DNA of 11,763 bases from Mycoemilia scoparia (lineage: Eukaryota; Kickxellomycota; Kickxellomycetes; Kickxellales; Kickxellaceae), in NCBI GenBank assembly GCA_027575805.1, contig JANBPU010000422.1, positions 1 through 11,763 on the forward strand, written 5' to 3'. The notes under the pieces are model-generated. The model was not told where the DNA came from and did not search any database. It saw only the letters and a list, made by a program, of their open reading frames with translations. Positions 1-8,194 of this stretch are shown here, piece after piece; position 1 is the stretch's first letter, and each line of letters opens with the position of its first letter. The position numbers were made by a program, and so were the translations under genes.

Positions 1-123
1 ATATGCATTGGTAAAGTAAGCATAGAACCAGACCTTAATAGTTCACTCTTATACTCTTTCCCCAAATTTTATTATAATAAAGTAAGAAGTAAATATAATT
101 CATTAGCCATTCTTCTTTGATAA

Positions 124-216
124 ATGAGAGACAGTGATGATGATGATATAGATGGTTCTGGTTGGAGTACCAATATTAATAAAAACGAAGACGATGATAG
201 TCAATGTTGGTACTAA
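124..216 (+). CDS. Possible last exon (or tiny ORF) of a gene entering from the left edge
   Basis: A short open frame ends at TAA 214-216 and encodes an acidic 30-residue peptide starting MRDSDDDDIDG and ending DDDSQCWY. It has an ATG at 124, but an in-frame TAA lies directly before it. If it belongs to a larger gene, it would therefore be a terminal exon entered through a splice acceptor such as the CAG at 132-134, with GTAAG-like donors near 10-20 or 80-86. The Asp-rich, GAT-repeat style matches the other proteins here. It would be convergent with the VPS9 gene. It may equally be a chance ORF in repeat-rich DNA. Confidence 0.22.
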   Translation: MRDSDDDDIDGSGWSTNINKNEDDDSQCWY

Positions 217-282
217 GAACTATGAAATTAAGTGGTTATTATCTAAAATAGCAGTTATAATTATGTTTTAACGCTATTATAT

Positions 283-288
283 TTTATT
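283..288 (-). promoter_or_regulatory. Candidate polyadenylation signal for the VPS9-domain gene
   Basis: On the minus strand the sequence reads AATAAA, within GAATAAAATA, about 160 nt downstream of the proposed stop codon at 447-449. The position suits a fungal 3' UTR, but such hexamers are common in AT-rich DNA. Confidence 0.3.
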
Positions 289-355
289 CTAATATTGTTT
301 GCATTTTAAATTCATTAGCCTTTATCAGACTTCATATTCATATCCACAATACAAT

Positions 356-386
356 GAGAAAGAAAGAAAGAGAGAGAGAGAGAGAA
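356..386. repeat. GA/CT microsatellite in the VPS9-gene 3' UTR
   Basis: A purine tract of GAAA units followed by a pure (AG)n run at 369-385. On the transcript of the minus-strand VPS9 gene it would be a CU-rich tract in the 3' UTR, shortly after the stop codon. Confidence 0.7.
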
Positions 387-446
387 ATAAAGTTAAAAGA
401 AACATGAATATGATTAATATAATAAAAATGGACAGGAGGACAACAG

Positions 447-2892
447 TTAGTTGTTGTTGTTGTTGCTGTTGATGATATATGTTGCCAATTTCTGATATTC
501 TTTCAACAAATCTATACATACAATTATAATAAAAAGATGTTTTAAGTAGTATTAGTATTTCATGTGGATGTTAATTTTGTGTGTATTATTTAGGTTGATG
601 CAAGAGTAAGAATAAAATGATATGATAGATGTACTTACTGTCAAGCTCAGATACTTTGAGTTCATCAATTGATGATATTTCAAGATATCTCAAATTAATA
701 TCTGGTTTATTTATTGCCGATGTTGTTGTAGATGATATTTGTCTTGGTGATAAAGTGGGGGAGGTGGGTTGTTCAATATGAGATGTTGCTGTATTTATAA
801 CATCATCTGTTGATGCACTGGTAGTTGAGATGGTATTGGGTTGTTGCAATGTAAGTGATGTCGAATCCAAATTGTTTTTCCCGCTAGATGATGAAGTTGG
901 TTTAAACGAACTTTTTGAAATAGATTCGGATCTTGATGCCAATTGCTCACTAGCATCTTGAAGTACATATTTTGCTTTAATAATCGAACTAGTTTTTTGT
1001 ACATTCTTTGGTAACAATGAGGAGGAGTCCTGGGTGCTGTTGGCTTGTGGATTATTTGGTGTTGATGAAAGAGATGAAGGTTTTATAAATTTCCCAAAGG
1101 TTATATCATACACGTTAGAAGCAACTCTAACACTACCTTCAGCAACACCGCCAACGACATTTACCACAAAATCTTTACTAAAATTGCCTACTTCTGTGAC
1201 AAAAGGAACAACAGGCAATTGTTTCTTTATATTCTTGAGTTCTGGTTTTGGATCTCCATCGCCACCAATGGTATTGCTATTGTGGTTGTGGTGGCCAGTG
1301 GAGGACGCGGTGGTAGAGGAAGAGGACATATTGTTGAATGTAGATGATGATGATGATGATAATTCAGCAGAAAGACCCAATTCTTTAACATCATCAGAAG
1401 TCAAGAAAGCAATAGCGGCTTCCATATTAGTCAGACAATAAGAATATTGGGCTTCAAGAAGTGGTTGATATCTGTAAATTTCGATATACCTAATATTTGA
1501 AACAAATTTTGGTGGATTTGTTCGAATTACGGTGTAGATAAGGATTGGAAGGATAGTGTCAGTTGAAAAGGCGATTGTTGTTGTGGCAGAGCCATTACTG
1601 TCATTCATATTATCGGCATTTTTGGATGTTTCTTCTTGGGTTGGAGATAAAGAAGAATTATTATTACTAGGGCTGCTACTAAGACTATCTTTCTTTTCTG
1701 TACACTTTGGGGTCGCACAACTCAACAAATGGTTGTTCCAAATCTCAATGTGATCCACAACCAAAGTATGAGCGTCCACGACCTTTTTGAGCTTATCTAG
1801 CGGACAAAACACCTTATTCATATCACTAAACAATTTCCCAATTTCCCCCACGGATTTGTCAATAAGCTTCATGGTTTCTTGGTCAACTGCAATTCCTAGG
1901 TGCGAGAGATTGATGCCAGCTATGGAAAGAGCGGCAATTCGGGATGATAATGTTTGGTCGCATGATCGGACGTTACTGCTTTCGTTTGGAGGCGAGAATA
2001 GGACGGGGTAGGTTGATTCCATCAGGTATCTTTCTATGGATTCGATAATTTCTGTTATGCACTGGTCCACATCTGTAGTAGTAATGGTTGTTGTAGGGGT
2101 TGTAGAAGGAGGTGCAGCTTTGGTAACATTGTCGTCGTCATCATCATTAGTATTAGAGAATGAGGAATTTATGAATGATGATAGTTGGGATTTCAAATGA
2201 ACCACCAGGTTGTCCATTAATAACTGCCATTCTTTGCTGGTTATGACTTCAGGCAATGGAGGGTTTCGTTGACGGTTTGCGAATCGACATAAATTGTAGA
2301 GAGCCAAATATGGTTTTGAATTCTTTTCAATGACAATAGGTAGCTTGTTGGTGACTGTGGTCAAAGTGTCTGGTAATTTGGAACTTATCTGGGTTTCTAT
2401 TATTTGTAATAGCTGGCTTAGATAGGTTTGAGTATTGTCAGTTGGATTGGATGGTGTCTTTTTGAATTTAGATGACAGAGACGATGAAGATAGTGATGAT
2501 GATAACGTCCTGGATGAAGTGTTTTTGATCTCGTGGCTTTTATTTTTAGTTTGGGCATCTTCTCCAACTTTGGGCTTGCTGTCTTGTGTGGCTGTTGAAC
2601 GGGGTGGTAGGGGTGGCGGAGCGTCATGAACAGAAGATGGTTCTTTTACACTCTGCAAGCCACCAACGACATCATTGTTAACATTGCTGTTACTGCTATT
2701 GGGATTTGAAGTCGATAGCGGTGGTGTGGTTTCCCTTAGCTCCTTAACAATATCGGTTGGCTTTATCGACTTGCTGGACTCAGATGGCTGCTCAAGGCTA
2801 TTGTAAGTATCAGCTACGGCTGTTGACTGGAATAGATGAGTGAATGCACGACGAGTCGATGACGATGTTGAAGTTTTAGACCTTCTCTGCAT
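447..2892 (-). CDS. VPS9-domain Rab guanine-nucleotide exchange factor, two exons
   Basis: Predicted protein of 772 residues from join(447..511, 639..2892) on the minus strand. The VPS9 fold spans about residues 312-505. It opens with SSRIAALSIAGINLSHLGI and continues to TILPILIYTVIRTNPPKFV and YCLTNMEAAIAFL. Asp445, just before the LPILIY helix, and Tyr485 of YCLTN occupy positions conserved in Rabex-5/Vps9 catalytic domains. Such proteins activate Rab5/Ypt51-type GTPases on endosomes. The first 150 residues and 506-555 are Ser/Thr/Asn-rich and probably disordered. About residues 155-240 look helical. A Val/Gly-rich amphipathic-looking stretch lies near 558-600. No C-terminal CUE domain like that of yeast Vps9 is visible. 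The start is the first ATG of the open frame, and the true 3' end needs splicing (see intron). The assignment to VPS9 is firm; the exact orthologue is not. Confidence 0.88.
512..638 (-). other. Spliceosomal intron of the VPS9-domain gene
   Basis: The donor on the minus strand is GACA|GTAAGT, with the intron beginning at 638. A perfect TACTAAT branch sequence lies at 551-557, about 40 nt before the acceptor TATAG|AT ending at 512. Splicing joins phase 1 to phase 1 and turns the C-terminus into ELDNLLKEYQKLATYIIN plus an Asn run, stopping at TAA 449-447. Without splicing the frame runs into hydrophobic residues read from AT-rich intron sequence and stops at 586. The spliced end reads as an amphipathic helix that continues the preceding conserved-looking SIDELKVSEL segment. 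Confidence 0.8.
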
Positions 2893-3504
2893 TTAGCTTA
2901 GTTGTTGAGTGTTTCCTGTTGTGCTGTCTTGAAAAGATGGCGACTGAGTAATTATTGGCTTCTTCCTTTCCGTTCTTTTGTTAGAATAATGTATGGGGGT
3001 AGTATGTTTGTGTTTAAAACGCTAAAATATCGAAATATGGATACTACTACCATTACTCCAGCAACTAAGATTTAGGTTATTATGTGTACAACATCGCCTA
3101 ATCTGTGATAGATATCGTCATTTTATCGGGATGGTGTTATGGGTTTATGTTGACATAGTCTATAATCGCGACCACTTATTGAATGTGAGTGAGATCTAGT
3201 AGGTTTGTAGAAATATAAAAGACATTATTTAGAAATAGATTAAATAATGGACAAGTGGTTGCTTGAAGCTCTAGTTGTTTATAATGGCATGTGTCTTGTA
3301 AGAACATGAGCCACGATCAAAATGATAAAGGCTTTGAGGACTATCTTTTTGGAGGGCATGTGATGTTGATGTTTATTTATAATAAATGGGTGACTGACCA
3401 AACAAGAATCGCTTGAACACGTGTTTCTTTGTTGTGGAGATAAGAATTTGTCATGAAAATTCCAAAAGATAAGACAACTATGATGAAATATCTTGCAAAA
3501 AGAG
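2893..3504. other. Upstream region of the VPS9-domain gene
   Basis: AT-rich DNA with no supported gene. It must hold the 5' UTR and promoter of the minus-strand VPS9 gene. I see no clear TATA box or repeated operator. The 90-residue minus-strand frame at 3279-3551 has no protein-like character and runs into element A. Confidence 0.5.
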
Positions 3505-3594
3505 ATATGGATCATAGCTTTTGAAGGGTGAATATTTATAGGGGCAATCACAGCCTATTATTAAATGATCACCCTTCAAAATAATAACTCATAT
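3505..3594. mobile_element. MITE-like element A (90 bp)
   Basis: Inverted-repeat element with a left arm at 3505-3531 (ATATGGATCATAGCTTTTGAAGGGTGA) read in full across two halves, and a right arm at 3569-3594 ending CATAT. The innermost 13 bp, TTTTGAAGGGTGA / TCACCCTTCAAAA, match perfectly. The interior TATAGGGGCAATCACA is shared with element D in the same orientation. A is D with about 20 bp missing from the centre. It has no coding capacity, so it would be a non-autonomous DNA element moved by a transposase encoded elsewhere. Confidence 0.7.
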
Positions 3595-3703
3595 GGGAGA
3601 TAATTTTTGAAGGGCTAAATAAATATTATAAATGTTAATATAGGCTTGTCAACGTGCAAGTTGAAACTAGTAAAGCTTAGCCCTTCGAAATCACGATCCA
3701 TTT
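3591..3703. mobile_element. MITE-like element B (113 bp), abutting A
   Basis: The left terminus ATATGGGAGATAATTTTTGAAGGG (3591-3614) is mirrored by a diverged right arm ending near 3703, where CCCTTCGAAATCACGATCCA is the complement. The interior AATGTTAATATAGGCT and GCAAGTTGAAACT are shared with element C in the same orientation. B shares 3591-3594 (ATAT) with the right end of A, so the two are directly adjacent. It is non-coding. Confidence 0.68.
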
Positions 3704-4458
3704 GTGTGTGTAAATGTGGCCATGAAAGACTACTTTATTAAAACGATTCTGAATGGCACAATAGCACAAAAGCAATTAAATTGTCAGGTGATGAAAATAT
3801 TAAAAACCAAAATGTCACATCATGAAAGGGAGAATTAGTAAAGCCCAGCAGACAATAGTAAGCAGGAGCGTCTCTATATTATCCGGTCAGGGCATAAAAC
3901 ACATAATGGCTGCACCATGACAATATGCCGCAGTACGACAACTGATTAACAAGGAAATGTGAGGGGTGGTTGTAGTTGAAGAGAAAACAATAGAAAAGCT
4001 GGGCATTCAATTGCAGGAGGAGTGGCTAGTGTGAAAGTTGCCGTGTGCCTGTCGTTTGATGTGGCAAAAGGATAGAGCAGATAAGAGATAGGCAATTAAA
4101 AATGCTGCAAGCTCAAGGGGCATTTTTATGAGAAAATAACTTTGAAAAGTTTCGATTTCACTGCGCTGTTGGATCAGCCGCAATTGCTTAATAACTCGTT
4201 CTTCCCCCCATTTCTTTCTACAGCTACTCACCCCTTCTTTTTATTCCCCAACTATTACTACAGTAGTGCTCCGTCATCTGTGTAACAACATTTCTTTCTG
4301 TCTGTCTGTTTGTCTGAGTATCTTTTTTCAAAAACCTATTTCAGGGACGGCAAGCACCAAGCTAGTTTTTCGTACATCAGCAGCCATCTTTGTTCTCTAC
4401 ACCTGGCTTATTTTCCTTTATATCTACCTATAAATTTTATAATACTTGAAAATCATTA
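3704..4458 (+). other. Upstream region of the Gln/Pro/Tyr-rich gene
   Basis: No gene is supported here. The distal part is mixed-composition DNA. The last 260 bp become strongly pyrimidine-rich on the plus strand, as expected of a promoter and 5' leader. The 74-residue minus-strand frame at 4007-4231 looks like chance. Confidence 0.45.
4198..4340 (+). promoter_or_regulatory. Pyrimidine-rich promoter / 5' leader tract
   Basis: Runs of C and T (TTCTTCCCCCCATTTCTTTC, then repeated TCTG units near 4297-4315, then TCTTTTTTC) lie 120-260 bp ahead of the ATG at 4459. CT-rich tracts like this commonly mark transcription starts of expressed fungal genes. No experimental start site can be inferred. 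Confidence 0.35.
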
Positions 4459-5412
4459 ATGAGCTATCACAATCCTTACCAGTCATACTCAAGCCAATAC
4501 AGCAACGGCAATTCCTCCACCGGTCCAATCATTAACAGCCACAATGGAGGCACGGCATTCAATTCCCCTGACAATAAAAATATCATGACAACGAACGGAT
4601 ACCCGCCAAACTTTTCTCCTTCCCCTTCTCAGTATTCTGGAGCTCGTGCCCCTAGCGCTGTAGGGTCACCTCAAGCATATAACAGCAGCAACGCAGCTAT
4701 GGCCTCTACCTCATCACCATACCTACAACAAACACAGCAGCAATACAACTACTCGCCAGGCTACGGTGGGGGCAGCGGGACTGGTACTAACGCAAGTCCA
4801 TCTGCTTTGACTCAGCAATCTGGCGGTTATTATAACTACGCACAGCCACCACCACCACCAGCAGCTCATCAGAACAATAGCAATAGTGGTATGGCTGGCG
4901 AGATGCATAACGGCGATCCTGGCGGTTTTATCATTCCTGGAACCGTACCAACGACGTTAAACACGCCCTATCCCGTTCCTCCACGACCACAACAACGACC
5001 ACCGCAGCCGCCATTAGGATATCAGCAAAATGGCTATGGGGGTGGCCAGCCACAAGCACCAGCAGCAGCAGGAGGTTACTACCAGCAACAAAGAAGCACA
5101 GCTGGTCCTACAAACTCTTACTACGGCTCCACAATGTATAATCCTCAACAACAATACCCTCCTCCACCGCCACAACAGCAGCAGCAGCAGCAGCAATATC
5201 CACCACATCAACAGTATCAACAGCAGCCGGGTTATTATGGAAGTCAATCTTTTTATCCACCACCAGCCCAGCAACAACAACAACAACAACAACAGCAGCA
5301 GCAGCAGCAATTTTATAATGGCGGTTTAGGTCCACAGCCTGGTGTTCAACAAGGTAGTGGCCCATTACCTCCACCACTTCCACATCGACCCCAACAGTAT
5401 AAGCCGTGGTAG
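4459..5412 (+). CDS. Gln/Pro/Tyr-rich low-complexity (prion-like) protein
   Basis: A single-exon frame of 317 residues starting MSYHNPYQSYSSQYSNG and ending PLPPPLPHRPQQYKPW. The whole chain is low-complexity: Ser/Asn/Tyr-rich at first, Gly-rich in the middle (GYGGGSGTGT), then proline-rich (PPRPQQRPPQPPLGY) and Gln-rich. There are pure Gln runs at residues 239-246 and 271-284. No folded domain, signal peptide or membrane segment is visible. The composition resembles prion-like, condensate-forming regions, and the proline motifs could bind SH3 or WW domains. Both points are inferences from composition. The frame stays open through 954 bases in non-repetitive parts and the first ATG follows a CT-rich leader, so I take it as a real gene. 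Its function is unknown. Confidence 0.72.
   Translation: MSYHNPYQSYSSQYSNGNSSTGPIINSHNGGTAFNSPDNKNIMTTNGYPPNFSPSPSQYSGARAPSAVGSPQAYNSSNAAMASTSSPYLQQTQQQYNYSPGYGGGSGTGTNASPSALTQQSGGYYNYAQPPPPPAAHQNNSNSGMAGEMHNGDPGGFIIPGTVPTTLNTPYPVPPRPQQRPPQPPLGYQQNGYGGGQPQAPAAAGGYYQQQRSTAGPTNSYYGSTMYNPQQQYPPPPPQQQQQQQQYPPHQQYQQQPGYYGSQSFYPPPAQQQQQQQQQQQQQQFYNGGLGPQPGVQQGSGPLPPPLPHRPQQYKPW
5173..5196 (+). repeat. CAG/CAA run encoding eight glutamines
   Basis: CAA, six CAG, then CAA, in frame in the Gln/Pro/Tyr-rich gene (residues 239-246). It is likely to vary in length between strains. Confidence 0.85.
5269..5310 (+). repeat. CAA/CAG run encoding fourteen glutamines
   Basis: In-frame run of one CAG, seven CAA, five CAG and one CAA (residues 271-284). 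The block structure of the two codons suggests separate slippage expansions of CAA and CAG tracts. Confidence 0.85.
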
Positions 5413-5981
5413 AACTTGTTGACGGTCTTTAGTAGTGGTGGCTAGTTGTACTAGTGAAATGGGAAATATAAAAAAGACTGACTAGTTTTGATCTGTGTGG
5501 TTGTTTGAATGTATATTCATATTTACAAAATCGCTCATTCATTATCCATCATCATCATTATTATTATTACTATTATTTGTTGTCTTACATTGTTTTGTAT
5601 TATATATCAAGGAAAAATACTCACTATTTCTATTCTTTGTTTTTTGAATATTAATCGTATTATTTATATTTATTGTCAATTTTACATTTTCATTATTAAT
5701 GTTATTATTATTAATGTTATTATTTGGTTAATATATTTGTATTTGGTCAGAGTTGACAAGGTTTTGGGTAGAATTGGTCTTCCTAGGAGTAAGTTGTATA
5801 TTAAATGGCTAATGATTGGGCCAAAACCTAAGGATCCATTTCTGCCTAATTAATGTCTGATCGATCTCCATTTCATAAAAGCAATAACAATTGTTTTTAA
5901 CAACACAAGTATATATCGTATCTATAAGCTAGATGATTTATATATTATATATAAATTATACACACAAAAATCACCTCAACT
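5413..5981. other. AT-rich spacer between convergent genes
   Basis: Holds the 3' ends of the plus-strand Gln-rich gene and the minus-strand Myb/SANT-like gene. Much of it is ATT/ATC-repeat DNA (5545-5580, 5690-5725), which makes a long but meaningless Ile-rich open frame. Only 5751-5853 inside it reads like protein. Confidence 0.5.
5751..5853 (+). other. Orphan coding-like segment, possible terminal exon
   Basis: After a splice-acceptor-like TTTGGTCAG at 5742-5750, the open frame changes from Ile-rich repeat translation to a balanced basic sequence, VDKVLGRIGLPRSKLYIKW, followed by LMIGPKPKDPFLPN and a TAA at 5851-5853. I found no convincing donor or first exon between it and the stop of the gene upstream, and splicing from inside that gene gives the wrong phase. 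It could be the end of a small spliced gene, a decayed gene fragment, or chance. Confidence 0.25.
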
Positions 5982-6608
5982 TCAATTACTGTTACGATTG
6001 TTGTTGTTGAGTTCTCGTTGACATAATAGATCGAGCAATCTGGAAATTTGTTTCTGCTGTTCTCTAAGGACTTCATGGATTTGTTGGTTATTTTGTCGTT
6101 GGATTTGTAATTCTTCACGGCGGATTTGTAGTTCTTGTTTGCGGATTTCCAATTCTTCTTTATGGATTTCTAGATCGGATTTATTTATTATTAGTGGTGG
6201 TGGTGGTGATGTTGTTGTTGTTCTTGTTGATAATAAGGTTGAGATTGGGCGTAGTGTTGCTGGTTGATGAGTATTAGTATTTCTATTTTTCGTACTACTA
6301 CTATTATTATTATCATGATTATCATGATTATTGTTGTTGTTGGCGTGGTTGGGACTGGTAATAGAAACAATACTATTATCAGATGAACGTGTGGAAAAAG
6401 CTGAAAGTGAATTCGGTAATGATGTTGATAATATACTTGAAAGAAAATTTTCGCGCCTTGTTCTATTAGGTACTATTTCTCTCAAACCAGTGACTTTTGG
6501 ATGCTGTTGTTGGGATGGAGGAGGGAGTGTTGTTGGCAAACTATGTGTGTTATTATTACTATTGCCACCATATTCATCAATATCGCCTTCGTCGTTGTCA
6601 TCGCTACT

Positions 6609-6642
<34 letters not shown>

Positions 6643-7079
6643 GTATTATGATTATTCTTGTTTTTGGTGACCAAGTTATGAACATCTCTTAAAGGCGGTC
6701 CTTCCAAAACAGAAGGCGCATCCATATTGAGCAATATTTCTGGCGATAATCCTTTCTTTTTTGCATCGGCCTTTACTTGTTTCATTTTTTTGGCATACGT
6801 GTTTAGAATATAGTCTATTTTGCTTTTTATTCTTTCGGGCTTGGCGTCATTTAGTAATGGAATTTCTTTACACAATATGGCCGTGGTGGATAATTTACTT
6901 TTTTTCCATATCTTAAAGTTGCTTCCTTTTTCGAGCCATTTGAATACTTGGATTATTGATGATCGTGGGATACGGTTTAAACTATACGGTGTTCTACTGC
7001 TATTGGTGGTAGTAGTTGAGCTGGCTGAACCACCGGTTGGTGGTGTTTGGAGTCGAGGTGTTGATTCTATTCGAGGCAT
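5982..7079 (-). CDS. Myb/SANT-like DNA-binding protein with C-terminal coiled coil
   Basis: A single-exon frame of 365 residues. Residues 36-105 read IIQVFKWLEKGSNFKIW, then KLSTTAILCKEIPLL, then a helix KIDYILNTYAKKMKQV. The spaced tryptophans and three-helix pattern resemble fungal Myb/SANT-like domains, which bind DNA and are often transposase-derived. This is a judgement from pattern, not a search. Residues 147-157 are a pure Asp run inside an acidic, disordered middle that is rich in Asn, Ser and Thr. Residues 303-355 form a heptad coiled coil (see repeat), which should oligomerise the protein. A basic stretch KQVKADAKKKG (100-110) could serve as a nuclear signal. The first ATG of the frame was taken. 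The gene is probably a transcriptional regulator, with targets unknown. Confidence 0.72.
6090..6173 (-). repeat. Four 21-nt units encoding a perfect heptad repeat
   Basis: Residues 303-330 are four consecutive heptads: LEIHKEE, LEIRKQE, LQIRREE, LQIQRQN. Leu and Ile fill the core positions and charged residues the rest. The 21-nt periodicity is visible in the DNA as repeated GGATTT and ATTCTT, suggesting growth by unit duplication. The coiled coil continues with less regular sequence to about residue 355. Confidence 0.85.
6609..6641 (-). repeat. (GAT)11 tract encoding eleven aspartates
   Basis: Uninterrupted ATC/GAT trinucleotide run in frame in the Myb/SANT-like gene (residues 147-157). Open frames on the other strand here are by-products of this repeat. 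Confidence 0.85.
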
Positions 7080-7828
7080 ATTGAGAGAGTATAAAAGTAG
7101 AGGTTATTTGAGAAAATAATTAATTATGTAGTGGTGATAAAGGTGATGATGAGATTGTTTATCTTGCATAAATATATATGTATGTGTTTATTAAAAGAAA
7201 AAAACAAGTTTAAATTTGGAATAGATTATTTGCTATTATTATGGGTTGGCATTTTGGAGTTTATTGTCGCTACTAACCCTTACTATTGATACTGACAGCT
7301 TTCTCTTAATTACAACTTATTCTTATTTGCTTATATATAAGGATAGGTTGGTGGTAATCAATGTTGGATCATCACAACTCAAACAAATCGAGAAAGAATT
7401 ATAACTGAGTATAACACTTGAGTTAGGGTACATGTTATGATATTTGGATACAAATGTATTAGAGTCAATCATATTTTATACCTGGAGTCTCCTTTGGAAA
7501 TTTCTGTCAATGAGTGTAAAATAGGCTGTTGAATTTTTGTTGTGGCATATCTGCCTGATAAATGGCAAATAATCAACTTGATTATTCCCATTTAAGCTCT
7601 TTTATTTACATAACCAAAGCATAAAAAACCCAAACACCCGCACTCCTAGTATCCAACTTGGTGTCTTTATCTTTTACTTTTCTCTTACTATTTACTATTT
7701 CCTTTTAATATAACTCTCAGTATCTTAACCCATACCTAACAGATTTCTTGTAAAATTCTGGATAACTCCACTCCAGTGATGATGACAATGTTAATAAAGA
7801 AATGCTGTTGGTACATGTCCTTAACTAG
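7080..7828. other. Upstream region of the Myb/SANT-like gene
   Basis: No gene is supported. A pyrimidine-rich stretch at 7666-7715 (CTTTTACTTTTCTCTTAC and onward) looks like a plus-strand promoter or leader. No matching coding sequence follows; instead the degenerate 3' UTR copy begins about 110 bp later. This would fit a gene unit that has lost its coding part, but that is an inference. Confidence 0.4.
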
Positions 7829-7937
7829 ATTTGTAGTGGTAGTAAATGCCAATGATTGTTATCATTTTCGAAATGTGTTTAAATATTAGTTTAAATGTAA
7901 ATACAAATTAACAACTAACTAGATACTTTTCGATATT
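7829..7937 (+). pseudogene. Degenerate third copy of the array's 3' UTR
   Basis: The segment beginning TGTAGTGGTAGTAAATGCCA aligns along its length with the 3' UTRs of the two downstream paralogues. Conserved blocks are AGTGGNAGTAAATGCCAAT, AAATACANATTA and, at the end, ACTNTTCNATATT. No coding frame related to the family precedes it, so it appears to be what is left of a further family member. Element C starts directly after it, as element D does after the 3' UTR of the first intact gene. Confidence 0.55.
7837..7851 (+). other. 3' UTR hairpin, degenerate copy
   Basis: TGGTA-GTAAA-TGCCA. Compared with the intact copies, one C has become T, which still pairs as G-U in RNA. Confidence 0.35.
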
Positions 7938-8062
7938 TTATGTGTACATATTTTTGAAGGGCTAGAATAATATTATCAATGTTAATATAGGCTGACTAGT
8001 ATGCAAGTTGAAACTGGTCTACTAGTAAAAATCAATAGTCCTTCAAAAATAATCACTCAAAT
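7938..8062. mobile_element. MITE-like element C (125 bp)
   Basis: The left arm contains ACATATTTTTGAAGGGCTA and the right arm TAGTCCTTCAAAAATAATCA, which are inverted repeats. The interior AATGTTAATATAGGCT and GCAAGTTGAAACT match element B in the same orientation. Outer ends are less clear than in D and are placed by aligning the 24-bp terminal consensus. It lies between the degenerate 3' UTR copy and the promoter of the first intact paralogue. It is non-coding. Confidence 0.68.
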
Positions 8063-8194
8063 AACCATGATTACTTGTTGTTTTTATATCTATTACTATT
8101 ATAATTTATATCATCGCTACTTTAAGGTATTATGTATTTAATCTTTACAATAATAATTCATAAACCATACAATCTAATTAAACCTACTTTACCA

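Noticed and set aside
325..519. 64-residue minus-strand ORF with a Gln run and long hydrophobic tail
   Set aside because: It lies in a different frame from the proposed exon 2, and its hydrophobic part comes from the GA/CT repeat of the 3' UTR.
586..638. Direct readthrough end of the VPS9 frame (hydrophobic tail after ELDS)
   Set aside because: It begins at a perfect GTAAGT donor and is translated AT-rich intron; splicing to 511 gives a better, helical end.
1034..2629. Several plus-strand and alternative minus-strand ORFs within the VPS9 gene
   Set aside because: They are shadow frames with no motifs; the VPS9 domain fixes the coding frame.
3279..3551. 90-residue minus-strand ORF in the intergenic region
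   Set aside because: Cys/His/Ile-rich chance translation that runs into element A, with no conserved pattern.
5014..5383. Overlapping poly-Leu, poly-Ala/Val and poly-Asn/Ser frames on both strands
   Set aside because: They are other-frame readings of the CAG/CAA runs of the Gln-rich gene.
6331..6692. Poly-Ser, poly-Ile and poly-Met frames around the Asp tract
   Set aside because: They are by-products of the ATC/GAT repeat and of the minus-strand Myb/SANT-like gene.
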